Shown here piece by piece: positions 53,207 to 61,944 of a stretch of 64,000 nt of DNA; positions within the stretch are counted from its first letter, which is position 1; every line of letters begins with the position of its first letter. Made by a program: the position numbers and the translations under genes. Location: the NCBI GenBank assembly GCA_030430575.1, contig JAUIKF010000029.1, positions 1-64,000 of the forward strand, given 5' to 3'. The notes beneath the pieces were generated by a model. The model saw only the letters and a list, made by a program, of their open reading frames with translations. It did no database searches and was not told the DNA's origin. Origin of the DNA: Bacteroidia bacterium. Its GTDB lineage: Bacteria > Bacteroidota > Bacteroidia > J057.

Positions 53207-54409
53207 TCAATTCAGCTTCGCTCGAATCTGCTCTAGCAGCGTCTCGGTGCCTTCATAGCTCTCTTCGTTGAGCTGGGCGATGCTGATGGCCTTATTGGCG
53301 ATGCGCATGGCTTCCTGGTAATTTCCTACTTTGTAGAGCAGGGAGGCGTAGGTGTCATTATTGTAATAATGATTTTCAAGGGCGACCGACTGACGGGCCC
53401 AAGCAAGGGCGCGCTTGAGGTATTCGCGGTTGTCGACATGTAGGAAGAAATTATGCGCAATATTGTTGAGCGCATAAGCATCTGTCAGATTGTATTGGTC
53501 AAAAAAATCGATGGTCGAACGTGCGTACAAGTCCCAATTCTTTTTAGTCTCCGCATAGGTCATCTTGATGCGAGCGGCCATTTTCCCCTTGTCCTTGACC
53601 TTCTCTTGTGCCATTGTGACTAGCTCACTATAAGCAGCATCGTTGCCGGAAACCGCCGCTTTTACCACATTTTTCTTAAAGACATCAGCAATTTTTGCCT
53701 CTACAGCCGCAGGTCCAGCATATTTTTTCATGAACTTCTTGCGCTTCTTTAGCAGCAACTGAAATTCACGTGCTTTCACATCAGAGCTGAGGGTGTTGAT
53801 GGCTTCCCATCCCGCTTTGGAACAAAGCTCTTTGTCCGTACGTGAGGCAAAATACTTATTGGCGGCTTCCCGATAATCTTTTCCTTCGGTTTTCATCTTG
53901 ACGGCATAGGTGTACAGCTCATCTCCATCAAGGGCATTGTCTTTATAGGAAAGGTCCAAATTTGCTTCATTGTTTTCGGGGCGCATAGCTACCTGACCCG
54001 CGCTGAGGAATTTGTCGGGTGGCAAGTAGCCGACGTGCTTATGCACGATTTCGCCTTTATAGTTGATATAATAAAGGGAGGGATAGGCACGGACCTGATA
54101 CTTGGCTGCCCATTGGGGACCTTCGCCCTTCTCCATGTCAAACTTATAGTTGACAAAATTCTTATTGTAGTATTTGCCGACGGCTTCATCGGTGAAGGTA
54201 TTGCGTGACATCATCTTACAAGGTCCACACCACACGGTGTAAGCATCGACAAAGATGAGCTTACGCTCTTTTTTGGCCTCTACGAGGACTTCCTCCCAGG
54301 TACCATGGAAGAATTCCATGCCGCTGTCTTGTGCCCATGCCGGCTGGGCCATAAGGCTCAGCCAGAGGACGAGCACAAAGATTCCTGTTGTTTTTTTAAT
54401 CGTATTCAT
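53207..54409 (-). CDS. Exported thioredoxin-fold protein with TPR-like C-terminus
   Basis: 400 residues. Signal peptide (ending QPAWAQ), then a thioredoxin fold with the redox motif in VWCGPCKMMSRNTF at about 60-64 and the cis-Pro in VRAYPSLYYINYKG. The C-terminal ~270 residues are helical, resembling TPRs (NLTDAYALNNIAHNFFLHVDNREYLKRALAWARQSVALENHYYNNDTYASLLYKVGNYQEAMRIANKAI). Probably a periplasmic thiol-disulfide oxidoreductase with a partner-binding tail. A weak T-rich stop region is shared with the htpG terminator. Confidence 0.88.
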   Translation of the reverse strand: MNTIKKTTGIFVLVLWLSLMAQPAWAQDSGMEFFHGTWEEVLVEAKKERKLIFVDAYTVWCGPCKMMSRNTFTDEAVGKYYNKNFVNYKFDMEKGEGPQWAAKYQVRAYPSLYYINYKGEIVHKHVGYLPPDKFLSAGQVAMRPENNEANLDLSYKDNALDGDELYTYAVKMKTEGKDYREAANKYFASRTDKELCSKAGWEAINTLSSDVKAREFQLLLKKRKKFMKKYAGPAAVEAKIADVFKKNVVKAAVSGNDAAYSELVTMAQEKVKDKGKMAARIKMTYAETKKNWDLYARSTIDFFDQYNLTDAYALNNIAHNFFLHVDNREYLKRALAWARQSVALENHYYNNDTYASLLYKVGNYQEAMRIANKAISIAQLNEESYEGTETLLEQIRAKLN

Positions 54410-54414
54410 GATCG

Positions 54415-54449
54415 AGAATTATTGATTATTGATTGACTGATTATTAAAA
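54415..54449. repeat. TGATTATTGATTGACTGATTA element, single arm
   Basis: GAATTATTGATTATTGATTG then ACTGATTATTAAAAG, immediately upstream of the thioredoxin gene start and within the divergent promoter region of the glycosyltransferase. No complementary arm found nearby. Confidence 0.6.
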
Positions 54450-54471
54450 GAGCCTAAGAAAAACACCGATA

Positions 54472-54505
54472 TTGCATCTTTCCCCTAAAATTAATGATAA
54501 TTTTG
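54472..54505 (+). promoter_or_regulatory. Promoter of the glycosyltransferase, possibly leaderless
   Basis: TTG (54472-54474) and TAATTTTG (54498-54505) are 23 bases apart. The -7 box ends only 5 bases before the ATG at 54511, so the transcript would begin at or within a few bases of the start codon. Confidence 0.5.
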
Positions 54506-54510
54506 GTCCC

Positions 54511-55659
54511 ATGAAGCTCATGGTGTTCACATCGCGATTTCCCTACCCCATCGAACGGGGGGATAAATTGCGAATTTATCACCAGATCCGGGAACTCTCC
54601 CAGCATCATGAAGTAGTCCTTGTGACTTTGCATGACCATGCCATTCCAGAAAAAGACATGACGGAGATGAAGCAATACTGCCAACGTATCTACCCGTTTC
54701 GCCTCACAAAGTTTAGCATTATTTGGCACCTCGCTTTATCCCTACTCAATCAACGGCCCGCCCAGCTTGCCTATTTCTTTCGCCCCAAATGGAAACGAAA
54801 AATCCGCGAGATCATCGAAAAAGAGCAGCCTGACCATCTCTACTGCCAACTCCTGCGCATAGCTGCCTACGTTCGTGACGTGCCGATGCCCAAAACCTTG
54901 GACTTCATGGATGCGCTTTCTGTGGGCATGCAACGACGGGCCGACCAGTCTCCCTGGTGGTTGCGCCCTATCTTCCGACGTGAAGCCAAGCTACTTGCAC
55001 GGTATGAACGGGCCTTACTGGCTGATTTTGACCATTTTACGATTATCTCAACGCAGGATCGGGACCATATTCATCCGGGGAAATCTTCTGACATTCAAGT
55101 CATTTCCAATGGGGTAGACACCTCTTTTTTTGCCCCACAAACGAAGCTCCCCATTGTGGACCTGGTCTTTGTGGGAAATTTGGGGTATTTCCCCAATGTA
55201 GAGGCGGCAAAGTACCTTGCACAAAAAGTAATGCCTTTGCTGGGCAAGGATATACGCTTGAGCCTTGCAGGGGCCAGGCCTACGTCTGAGGTATTGGCAC
55301 TCACCTCTGACCGTGTAAGTGTTTCTGGATGGGTAGAAGACATACGAGACGCCTATGCCAGTGCCAAAGTGATGGTCGCTCCCCTATTTGCTGGCAGCGG
55401 CCAGCAAAACAAGATCCTGGAAGCCATGGCGATGGGATTGCCCTGCGTCACGACGCCTTTGGTGAATCGCGCCATCGGCGCATTGGAAGGCGACGCCATC
55501 TTATTGGCAGAAAGTCCGGAGGACTTTGCGAGGCATATCAATCGCCTGTTGACGGACGATGCAGAAGCCACACGAATCGGTCAAGCGGGGCTGCAATTTG
55601 TACAAAAAATGTATAGCTGGGAGGGGACAGTCAAAGAATTGATGGGAGTGTGGAAATAA
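54511..55659 (+). CDS. GT4-type glycosyltransferase
   Basis: 382 residues from the ATG at 54511; the longer frame from 54472 lies inside the promoter. N-terminal domain starts MVFTSRFPYPIERGDKLRIYHQIRELS; the C-terminal domain has VISNGVDTSFFAP, LVFVGNLGYFPNVEAAKYLAQKVMPLL, GARPTSEVLAL, VSGWVEDIRDAYASAKVMVAPLFAGSGQQNKILEAMAMGLPCVTT with the nucleotide-sugar Glu. The fold resembles the sugar transferases linked to PEP-CTERM/exopolysaccharide systems. Acceptor and donor unknown; no neighbouring glycan cluster. Confidence 0.88.
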   Translation: MKLMVFTSRFPYPIERGDKLRIYHQIRELSQHHEVVLVTLHDHAIPEKDMTEMKQYCQRIYPFRLTKFSIIWHLALSLLNQRPAQLAYFFRPKWKRKIREIIEKEQPDHLYCQLLRIAAYVRDVPMPKTLDFMDALSVGMQRRADQSPWWLRPIFRREAKLLARYERALLADFDHFTIISTQDRDHIHPGKSSDIQVISNGVDTSFFAPQTKLPIVDLVFVGNLGYFPNVEAAKYLAQKVMPLLGKDIRLSLAGARPTSEVLALTSDRVSVSGWVEDIRDAYASAKVMVAPLFAGSGQQNKILEAMAMGLPCVTTPLVNRAIGALEGDAILLAESPEDFARHINRLLTDDAEATRIGQAGLQFVQKMYSWEGTVKELMGVWK

Positions 55660-55791
55660 AAAACGAGACAACTCTAAGTTGCCCCGTTTGAACATCTAAA
55701 AACACACAAATTCTTTAATTAATATCTTTTTATTTTCTAACGCACTTCCTTCTAAAAGGTAGCCTAGGGGAAAAATTTAATCCAATTTCTA

Positions 55792-55835
55792 TTTTTTCAG
55801 TAGGGTCAGGACATGCCCTGACCCTACTGAAAAAA
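55792..55835. terminator. Strong bidirectional terminator hairpin
   Basis: A 19-bp perfect stem (TTTTTTCAGTAGGGTCAGG and complement) with a 6-base loop carries U runs on both strands. It lies about 130 bases after the glycosyltransferase stop and insulates the PadR promoter. Confidence 0.85.
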
Positions 55836-55859
55836 TGTGTAAGGTTTGCAGCGGACCAA

Positions 55860-55924
55860 TTTTTCCTACAAAAAGGAATAATATATTTTTCTGTTTCTTT
55901 ATTTTTCCTACATTTAGGAAAAAT
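55860..55924 (+). promoter_or_regulatory. Operator-like palindromes in the PadR promoter region
   Basis: A perfect palindrome ATTTTTCCTA-CATT-TAGGAAAAAT at 55901-55924 sits 8 bases before the PadR ATG, and a second, looser one (TTTTTCCTAC ... GGAATAA) lies at 55860-55881. Both carry TTTCCTA/TAGGAAA half-sites. Likely sites for autoregulation by the PadR protein (inference). Confidence 0.55.
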
Positions 55925-55932
55925 ATAAATCA

Positions 55933-56259
55933 ATGAGTCAACAATACCTGGGGTCATTTGAAGAAATCGTCTTGCTCACGGTAGGCATCCTCCACGATAA
56001 AGCTTATGGCGTAGCGATCAAAGAGGAGATTGAAAAACGCCTCAGCCGCACCGTACGATTGGGAGCCTTGCATGCGACCTTGGTACGTCTGGAGAATAAA
56101 GGCTACCTCAGCTCAGCATACGGAGAACCCACCAAAAAGCGTGGGGGGAAGCGCAAACGGTATTTTACAGTGACCACCTATGGCCAAAAAGCCCTTAAAA
56201 GTACTATGCAAACACGCCAGCAATTGTGGGAATCCATTCCTGGTTTTGCTTTTGAGTAA
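55933..56259 (+). CDS. PadR family transcriptional regulator
   Basis: 108 residues, winged helix only: LGSFEEIVLLTVGILHDKAYGVAIKEEIEKRL, then LGALHATLVRLENKGYLSSAYGEPTKKRGGKRKRYFTVTTYGQKAL with the conserved basic wing. It has the short C-terminus typical of PadR-s1 proteins, so it probably dimerises through the final helix. It is 18 bases upstream of a permease gene carrying a permease-prefix domain, a frequent pairing in which PadR represses the permease operon. Confidence 0.92.
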   Translation: MSQQYLGSFEEIVLLTVGILHDKAYGVAIKEEIEKRLSRTVRLGALHATLVRLENKGYLSSAYGEPTKKRGGKRKRYFTVTTYGQKALKSTMQTRQQLWESIPGFAFE

Positions 56260-56277
56260 TGCCCTTAATCGACCATT

Positions 56278-58908
56278 ATGCCAAAATCCCTTCCGCCTCC
56301 TCCCCGCGTGGCTCAACGCCTGCTCAAGTGGTTTTGCCACCCAGATCTATACGAACAGGTCGATGGCGATCTGAATGAATTGTATGCCAAATGGCAAGAA
56401 GATGACAAGATGAAATACCCGCGCTGGGCGTATGCCCGCGAAGTATTGGGGCTGATGCGTCCCCGCTTGATACGCACTATCCCTCGCTTTTCCATTCACC
56501 TTCACCCCCGAGACATGTACAAAAATTATCTCAAACTCGCTTTTCGGAATATCTGGCGAAATAAGGCTTTTTCATCCATCAACCTCTTTGGACTGGCTAT
56601 CAGTATGTCGGTGTGCCTCTTGCTCATTCTTATCATCAATGACCAATATGGCTATGACAGTGAGTTTGAGAAAAAAGATCGCATCTGTCGCATTGTGTCT
56701 GAGCGCACATCCAAGGAAGAAGGAAAGGTCACCAAACTGGCAACGGCTCCTATGCCATTGGCGCAGGTATTGAAAGAGAATTGCCCTTTTGTGGAGGAGG
56801 TCGTGCGCATCAAGCGGCGATTTGGGGGAGAAGCCGTTTTTCAGGGAAAAACTGTTCCGCTAAAAGGCATATATGCCGATCAGTCCTTCCTCGACGTCTT
56901 TGACGTCATCTGGGTAGCTGGCGATGCGACGGATGCCCTCACTACGCCCAACACCGTAGTACTGACCGAGACGGGCGCCCGTCGGTTATTTGGGGAGCAA
57001 GAGGCCGTAGGACAAGTAATTGAGGTAACAGGGACAGGGACCTTTTTGGTGAAAGGCGTTGTGAAGGATCACCCCACCAGGACGCATATCAAATATGAGG
57101 CGTTAGCTTCAGTCAGCACATTGGCTGCCTTAGAAAAAGAAGAACGCATCTATGCTTCCCTAGACAATTGGCATAACCTCAATGATAATTATCTCTATTT
57201 ACTTTTGAAACCAGGCAGCAAGCATAAAGCCCTCAATCCCATACTAGAGCAGATCGTCGATCAGCAATATGATGAGGAAGACCAATCTACTTACGCCTAC
57301 CATTCCCAGGCCTTGCTTGACATCACCCCAGGTCCCAGTTTCAGCAATCAGTTGGGCACTGTCATCCCAGAAATCATGCTGTATTTCCTCATGCTCTTGG
57401 GATTTATCGTCATTTTATCAGCGGGTTTCAATTATGCCAACCTTTCCATCGCACGCTCCCTAGATCGCGCCAAAGAAGTAGGCATACGCAAGGTCTCTGG
57501 TGCATTCAAATCTCATTTGACAACTCAGTTTCTGATAGAATCTACGGTTTTTGCCATAATCGCCTTGGGAATAGCATGCCTCTTTCTGGAATTTCTGATT
57601 CCTGCTTTCCTGCAATTGGACCCCAATATCTCAAGGGTATTTGCCCTCCAGCGGACACCAGGTGTCTATTTGAGTTTCTTAGGCTTTAGTCTATTGGTTG
57701 GCGGAATTTCGGGCTTACTGCCGGCCTTGCACCTTGCAGCTTTTAACCCTGTAAAGGTGCTCAAAGGTGTGGGTAACATTCGTGTTTTCTCAAGACTCAC
57801 GGCGCGGAAGGCGCTGATTGTCGCTCAGTTTGTCTTCTCCATGGTCTTTGTGATATCCGTTTTTTTAGCCCAACAACAATTGACCCTTTCTCTCAATACT
57901 GACTTGGGATTCACGACCGAGGGTATCGTCAATGTAGATTTACAAGGTAATGACTATGAGGTTGTGGCCCAGGCGCTGGCGGCGAACAGTGACATCTTAG
58001 CGATATCGGGTTCATCGAATCTTCCCGCTACGGGTTCTGAAGATCGAAACCCTTTCAAGAACCTCGAAACAGGTGAGTCCATTAGCATAACTAATTTTGC
58101 CGTGAACCGCGCTTTTATTCCAAATCTCGAAATCGACCTCATTGCTGGTGAGAACTTCCCTGAAAATGCCAGCAAAGAACAAGAGCAGTATGTGATTCTC
58201 AACGAACAGGCCGTAGACCTGCTGCAACTGACGTCGCCTGAAGCTGCCATTGGGCAACTTCTTCAGTATAATGATGGCCCTACCCTCAAAGTCATTGGCA
58301 TACTTGGCAAGTTCCACTATCGCGAAGCCTCCGAGACGCTTGGGCCATTTGCCTTGCGATATGCCCCTAGTCGATTGACCTATGCAAATGTCAAACTCTC
58401 TAGTCAAAATGTGCACCGCGCATTGACAGGCTTGGAGGCTAGCTGGAAAGAAGTTGACGCTATCCATGACCTCAGCTATCGCTTTTTTGATGAAGACATC
58501 AAAGAGCAATACACGGGTCTATTGATCACCATGAAGATCATTGGTTTCCTGTCTTTACTCGTCTGTTCCATCGCATGCTTGGGCTTGCTCGGCATGGCGA
58601 TTTACCATACCAAATCGAAAGAAAAGGAAGTTGGGATTCGCAAAGTGATGGGGGCTACAAGCTCACAGTTGATGGTTTTGCTGTCCAAAGGATTTGTAAA
58701 ACTGATCCTTCTGGCTGCGGTCATTGCCCTGCCTATCGCCTTCTTTGTCAACCAATTGTGGCTTGAAACCTTTGCTATAAAGGTCTCCTTGGTAGGAGGA
58801 TTGATCAGTGGATTTGGGTTAATGCTTTTTTTAGGCCTACTGACCATCATTTCCCAAACCTTCAAGGCAGCGATCGCGAATCCGATTGATGCGTTGAGAG
58901 ATGAATAG
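56278..58908 (+). CDS. MacB/FtsX-type permease with N-terminal permease-prefix domain
   Basis: 876 residues, the only permease of the four with an extra N-terminus: residues 1-75 (PPPPRVAQRLLKWFCHPDLYEQVDGDLNELYAKW) form the permease-prefix domain seen in PadR-linked permeases. The core follows from MYKNYLKLAFRNIWRNKAFSSINLFGLAISMSVC, with MacB_PCD domain, FtsX block VGIRKVSGAFKSHLTTQFLIES, second domain and KEVGIRKVMGATSSQLMVLLSKGF. Co-transcribed with padR. No ATPase is adjacent, so one is expected elsewhere. Confidence 0.92.
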   Translation: MPKSLPPPPRVAQRLLKWFCHPDLYEQVDGDLNELYAKWQEDDKMKYPRWAYAREVLGLMRPRLIRTIPRFSIHLHPRDMYKNYLKLAFRNIWRNKAFSSINLFGLAISMSVCLLLILIINDQYGYDSEFEKKDRICRIVSERTSKEEGKVTKLATAPMPLAQVLKENCPFVEEVVRIKRRFGGEAVFQGKTVPLKGIYADQSFLDVFDVIWVAGDATDALTTPNTVVLTETGARRLFGEQEAVGQVIEVTGTGTFLVKGVVKDHPTRTHIKYEALASVSTLAALEKEERIYASLDNWHNLNDNYLYLLLKPGSKHKALNPILEQIVDQQYDEEDQSTYAYHSQALLDITPGPSFSNQLGTVIPEIMLYFLMLLGFIVILSAGFNYANLSIARSLDRAKEVGIRKVSGAFKSHLTTQFLIESTVFAIIALGIACLFLEFLIPAFLQLDPNISRVFALQRTPGVYLSFLGFSLLVGGISGLLPALHLAAFNPVKVLKGVGNIRVFSRLTARKALIVAQFVFSMVFVISVFLAQQQLTLSLNTDLGFTTEGIVNVDLQGNDYEVVAQALAANSDILAISGSSNLPATGSEDRNPFKNLETGESISITNFAVNRAFIPNLEIDLIAGENFPENASKEQEQYVILNEQAVDLLQLTSPEAAIGQLLQYNDGPTLKVIGILGKFHYREASETLGPFALRYAPSRLTYANVKLSSQNVHRALTGLEASWKEVDAIHDLSYRFFDEDIKEQYTGLLITMKIIGFLSLLVCSIACLGLLGMAIYHTKSKEKEVGIRKVMGATSSQLMVLLSKGFVKLILLAAVIALPIAFFVNQLWLETFAIKVSLVGGLISGFGLMLFLGLLTIISQTFKAAIANPIDALRDE

Positions 58909-58910
58909 GG

Positions 58911-59055
58911 GAAATGAGTAAATGAATAAATGAGAAGATGATTAAATGATCGAAGGTTTGATCTTCCGACATTTTATCATTCTATCATCTACTCATATAA
59001 CCATTCTCTTCCCCTTCTCTCATTCTATCATCCACTCATTCTATCATTCTCTTCC
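58911..59055. repeat. AATGAGAAAATG-family inverted repeat between convergent permeases
   Basis: The left arm (58911-58950) repeats GAAATGAGTAAATGAATAAA and GAGAAGATGATTAAATGAT. The right side (58971-59055) holds the complements (ATTTTATCATTCTATCATC, CTCATTCTATCATCCACTC) in several copies. The element fills the whole gap between two convergent permease genes. Family copy at 9139. Confidence 0.65.
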
Positions 59056-61449
59056 CTACTCCACCCTTAAGATCTCCACGGGATTGGTTTGGGCCGCCTT
59101 ATAGGAGCGATAACTGACCGTCAGCAAGGCCACAGCCAGAGCGAGGAGGCCTGCTGCTACAAAGGGCCCAGGGTGAAGTGTCGTCTGATACGCAAAATTC
59201 TCCAGCCATTTTTTCATCAAAAAATAGGCTATCGGACTTGCCAGGACAAAGGCGACTAGCACCTGAATAGCAAAGTGACGAGACAGCAGTAGCAGCAAAT
59301 TTTGGGTCGTAGCGCCCAGAATCTTGCGAATGCCGATCTCGCGCGTCCGTCGCTCCACCGTATAAGACGCCAACCCAAATAGCCCCATACAGGCAATAAT
59401 GATCGTCAGTAAGGCCCCGATCCCAAAGACATTTCCCATTTTTTCTTCTTGTTCATAGAAGAGGGCGATTTTGTCGTCGAGGAAATTGTATTCGATGGGG
59501 GTGTTTTTATCAAATTGTTCGTGGACAGATTTGATGTGGTTAATGGTTTGGGGAATGTTATTGGGACTAATTTGTAAGGTGAAATAATCGATCGCCCGGA
59601 CAGGATTGCGCCAATAGCCCATGATCAGGGGACCGATGGGTTCATGAAGCGATTTGAAGTGAAAGTCTTTCACCACGCCTACGACTTTCGGCTGGAAGTC
59701 TCTCCTCGGAATGCGAATTCGCTTGCCGATGGGGTCATCCCAGCCCAGTAACCGCGCCGCCGTTTCATTGATCAAAACCCCCAGGCTATCTGAAACCTGC
59801 CCTCGAAAATTTTCCCCTTTCACCATCTCCATTTCAAATACATCGATGGCATCTTTGTCAAAACAAAAGAAATGCGAGGTCATCGAATCTATCGCGCCGC
59901 CTTCCATTGGCAGGACATTGATCTGGGTGATGCCTTTCCATTCGCCTGGTACGCGTGAAGTTGCCGAAACACGCTGAACGTCAGGTGATTGGAGGAATGC
60001 TTCTTTCATCGCCTGAAAGTTGCTACGCACACTTCCATCATTGATGTCGACCACGACCATGAGCGACTTGCGAAATCCCAACTCCTTGGACTGGATGTAA
60101 TCCATTTGCTGGAAGACGATGAGCGTCGCGCTGATCATGATGATGGAAAGGACAAATTGGGTGATGACCAATCCTTGGCGGAGGCGATTGCCTTTCAAGC
60201 CAGTAAGCAATTGACGCTTTAGTACATCGACGGGCTGGAAGCCCGAGATCACCCAAGCAGGAATGCTTCCTGCCAACATCCCAATCAGGACGGCAGCGCC
60301 CAGCAAAGCAGGCAATATCTGCCCCACAATGGCAAAATTGGAACTAAAATTCCTTCCACTAATCTCATTAAATGCAGGCAAAGCGAGGTCAAAGAGAATA
60401 ATCGAAACGATAAATGCCACCAAAGCGATCGCAACAGATTCGCCTAGCAATTGCGTCACCAACTGCAGACGACTAGCGCCTACTACTTTGCGCAAACCGA
60501 TTTCTTTGGCGCGCTGTAAGGCGCGGGCCGTGGCTAAGTTCATGTAGTTGATCGCTGCGATCAACAGAAGAAATAGGCCAATAGCTATGAAAATATACAG
60601 CGTACTTAAAGAGCCTTGTTGCTCGTCCAGGCCATTCGAGATTCCCTTGGAATGCAAACGCACATCGTGCATGGGTTGGAAGAAGAAATTCACATCGTCC
60701 TGGTTTTCACCACGATGTTTGGCTATCAATGCCGGTATTTGAGCGGAAATGCCCGCAATATCAGTTCCTTCTTTCAGCACCATATATCCAAAAGCCGCCC
60801 AGACATCCCACCGACTAAGATGTGCTTGCCAGTTGTCGGGAAGTGATGCATAGGCAATCAGCATACTAAACTGGATGTGGCTATGAGGGGGTGGATCGGC
60901 TATGATGCCTGTCACCAAGACCTCTTCAAAACGATTGATCCATATGGTCTTGCCCAATCCCTCTTCCTCTCCAAACAATCGCTTGGCGGTTGTCTCTGTC
61001 AAGACCACGGTCTTGGGTGATTTGAGGGCGGTAGCGGTGTCACCCGCTATCATGTGAAAGTCGAAGACCTGGAAGAAGCCAGGTGTCACGATCAACCAAT
61101 CACGATCGTTGAAGCGCTTGTCATCATAGCGCACCACCGACTGTCCAAACCTGAACATGGAAACCTGTTCTTCCACTTCTGGGAAGTCCTCTCCCAAGGT
61201 GCGACAAAGCGACATGGGCACACTGCCAAACCGTGTGAGGCCATCCATCGGGTCGTTAGACTCAGCGCCGAGGCGATACATGCGTTCGCTTTTTTCATGG
61301 AAGCGGTCGAAGCGCATTTCGTGCTGGAAGTAGAGGTAGAATAAAGAAAAGCACGCCAGTGCGATGGCTAGGCCTAATACATTGATTAGGGTGTAGGTGG
61401 TGTGGCGGGTGAGGTTTCGCCAGGTGGTTTTTAGGTAGTTTCGAAGCAT
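59056..61449 (-). CDS. MacB/FtsX-type ABC transporter permease
   Basis: 797 residues (MLRNYLKTTWRNLTRHTTYTLINVLGLAIALACFSLFYLYF). MacB_PCD domain with RFDRFHEKSERMYRLGAE, FtsX block IGLRKVVGASRLQLVTQLLGES, second domain with PAAVRAI-type region (RNPVRAIDYFTLQISPNNI) and REIGIRKILGATTQNLLLLLSRHF, ending TNPVEILRVE. It is divergent from the NtrC-type regulator at 61945; a palindrome and a sigma-54-like element lie between them, suggesting direct activation (inference). Confidence 0.92.
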   Translation of the reverse strand: MLRNYLKTTWRNLTRHTTYTLINVLGLAIALACFSLFYLYFQHEMRFDRFHEKSERMYRLGAESNDPMDGLTRFGSVPMSLCRTLGEDFPEVEEQVSMFRFGQSVVRYDDKRFNDRDWLIVTPGFFQVFDFHMIAGDTATALKSPKTVVLTETTAKRLFGEEEGLGKTIWINRFEEVLVTGIIADPPPHSHIQFSMLIAYASLPDNWQAHLSRWDVWAAFGYMVLKEGTDIAGISAQIPALIAKHRGENQDDVNFFFQPMHDVRLHSKGISNGLDEQQGSLSTLYIFIAIGLFLLLIAAINYMNLATARALQRAKEIGLRKVVGASRLQLVTQLLGESVAIALVAFIVSIILFDLALPAFNEISGRNFSSNFAIVGQILPALLGAAVLIGMLAGSIPAWVISGFQPVDVLKRQLLTGLKGNRLRQGLVITQFVLSIIMISATLIVFQQMDYIQSKELGFRKSLMVVVDINDGSVRSNFQAMKEAFLQSPDVQRVSATSRVPGEWKGITQINVLPMEGGAIDSMTSHFFCFDKDAIDVFEMEMVKGENFRGQVSDSLGVLINETAARLLGWDDPIGKRIRIPRRDFQPKVVGVVKDFHFKSLHEPIGPLIMGYWRNPVRAIDYFTLQISPNNIPQTINHIKSVHEQFDKNTPIEYNFLDDKIALFYEQEEKMGNVFGIGALLTIIIACMGLFGLASYTVERRTREIGIRKILGATTQNLLLLLSRHFAIQVLVAFVLASPIAYFLMKKWLENFAYQTTLHPGPFVAAGLLALAVALLTVSYRSYKAAQTNPVEILRVE

Positions 61450-61586
61450 GGGAAGGAAGTTCTAGGGTTCAGGGTTCGATAGTTCGAGCGTTGGGTTTCA
61501 CTATACTCATAACAACAAAGTTGTCATAAGTAACGGAGTGAAGGATCTTGCTATCATTCAAGATAACACATTACACCCAAACCCTT

Positions 61587-61602
61587 TCAATCCAAATGCC
61601 AC
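61587..61602 (-). promoter_or_regulatory. Sigma-54-like -24/-12 element upstream of a permease gene
   Basis: On the minus strand GTGGCATTTGGATTGA resembles TGGCAC-N5-TTGC: the -24 GG is present but the -12 dinucleotide is GA instead of GC. It is about 140 bases upstream of the permease ATG. One mismatch makes it tentative. Confidence 0.3.
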
Positions 61603-61685
61603 AAACATAATACCCTGATAATGAACCTGTTACACGCTATTTTCTCAAAAACCATCTTCCTATTGTCCGCCCCTCGACATCTGAC

Positions 61686-61701
61686 TGTCCAGATCTGGAC
61701 A
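61686..61701. promoter_or_regulatory. Perfect 16-base palindrome TGTCCAGATCTGGACA, candidate activator site
   Basis: A perfect dyad about 85 bases upstream of the sigma-54-like element and 244 bases before the NtrC-type regulator start. Position and symmetry suit an upstream activator site for a sigma-54 dependent regulator. Confidence 0.45.
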
Positions 61702-61796
61702 TTTATGAAATCATTTTCGATTTCTCTAACTTCAACTCCAGTCCTAATTCTGACTCTAAACCTGATGGATTGTCTGTTTAGGTCCACGATCATGTT

Positions 61797-61880
61797 TTGA
61801 ACCATATAAGACATTTAAGGGCATTTAAGGTTAAAAAAGGCAATTTTCTTATATGATCTTATATTCCTTATATGGTTCAA
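61797..61880. repeat. ACCATATAAG-type inverted repeat, copy 2
   Basis: The left arm TTGAACCATATAAGACATTT plus AAGGGCATTTAAGG (61797-61830) and the right arm CTTATATGATCTTATATTCC plus TTATATGGTTCAA (61848-61880) are near-complements. The first copy is at 39217-39295. Confidence 0.65.
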
Positions 61881-61912
61881 TTGACACGGTTTTTCGCACA
61901 GTCTAAAATATC

Positions 61913-61944
61913 ATAATCAGTCAATCAATAATCAATAATTCTTC
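61913..61944. repeat. TGATTATTGATTGACTGATTA-family arm at regulator start
   Basis: ATAATCAGTCAATCAATAAT then CAATAATTCTTC, reverse orientation of the family, ending at the base before the ATG at 61945, so it forms the regulator leader. Confidence 0.6.

Larger units (their letters stand above)
61450..61944. other. 495-base divergent intergenic region, permease and response regulator
   Basis: Holds, from left to right: a sigma-54-like element (61587-61602), a 16-base perfect palindrome (61686-61701), an ACCATATAAG inverted repeat (61797-61880) and a TGATTATTGATTG arm (61913-61944). No gene was found. Confidence 0.6.
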
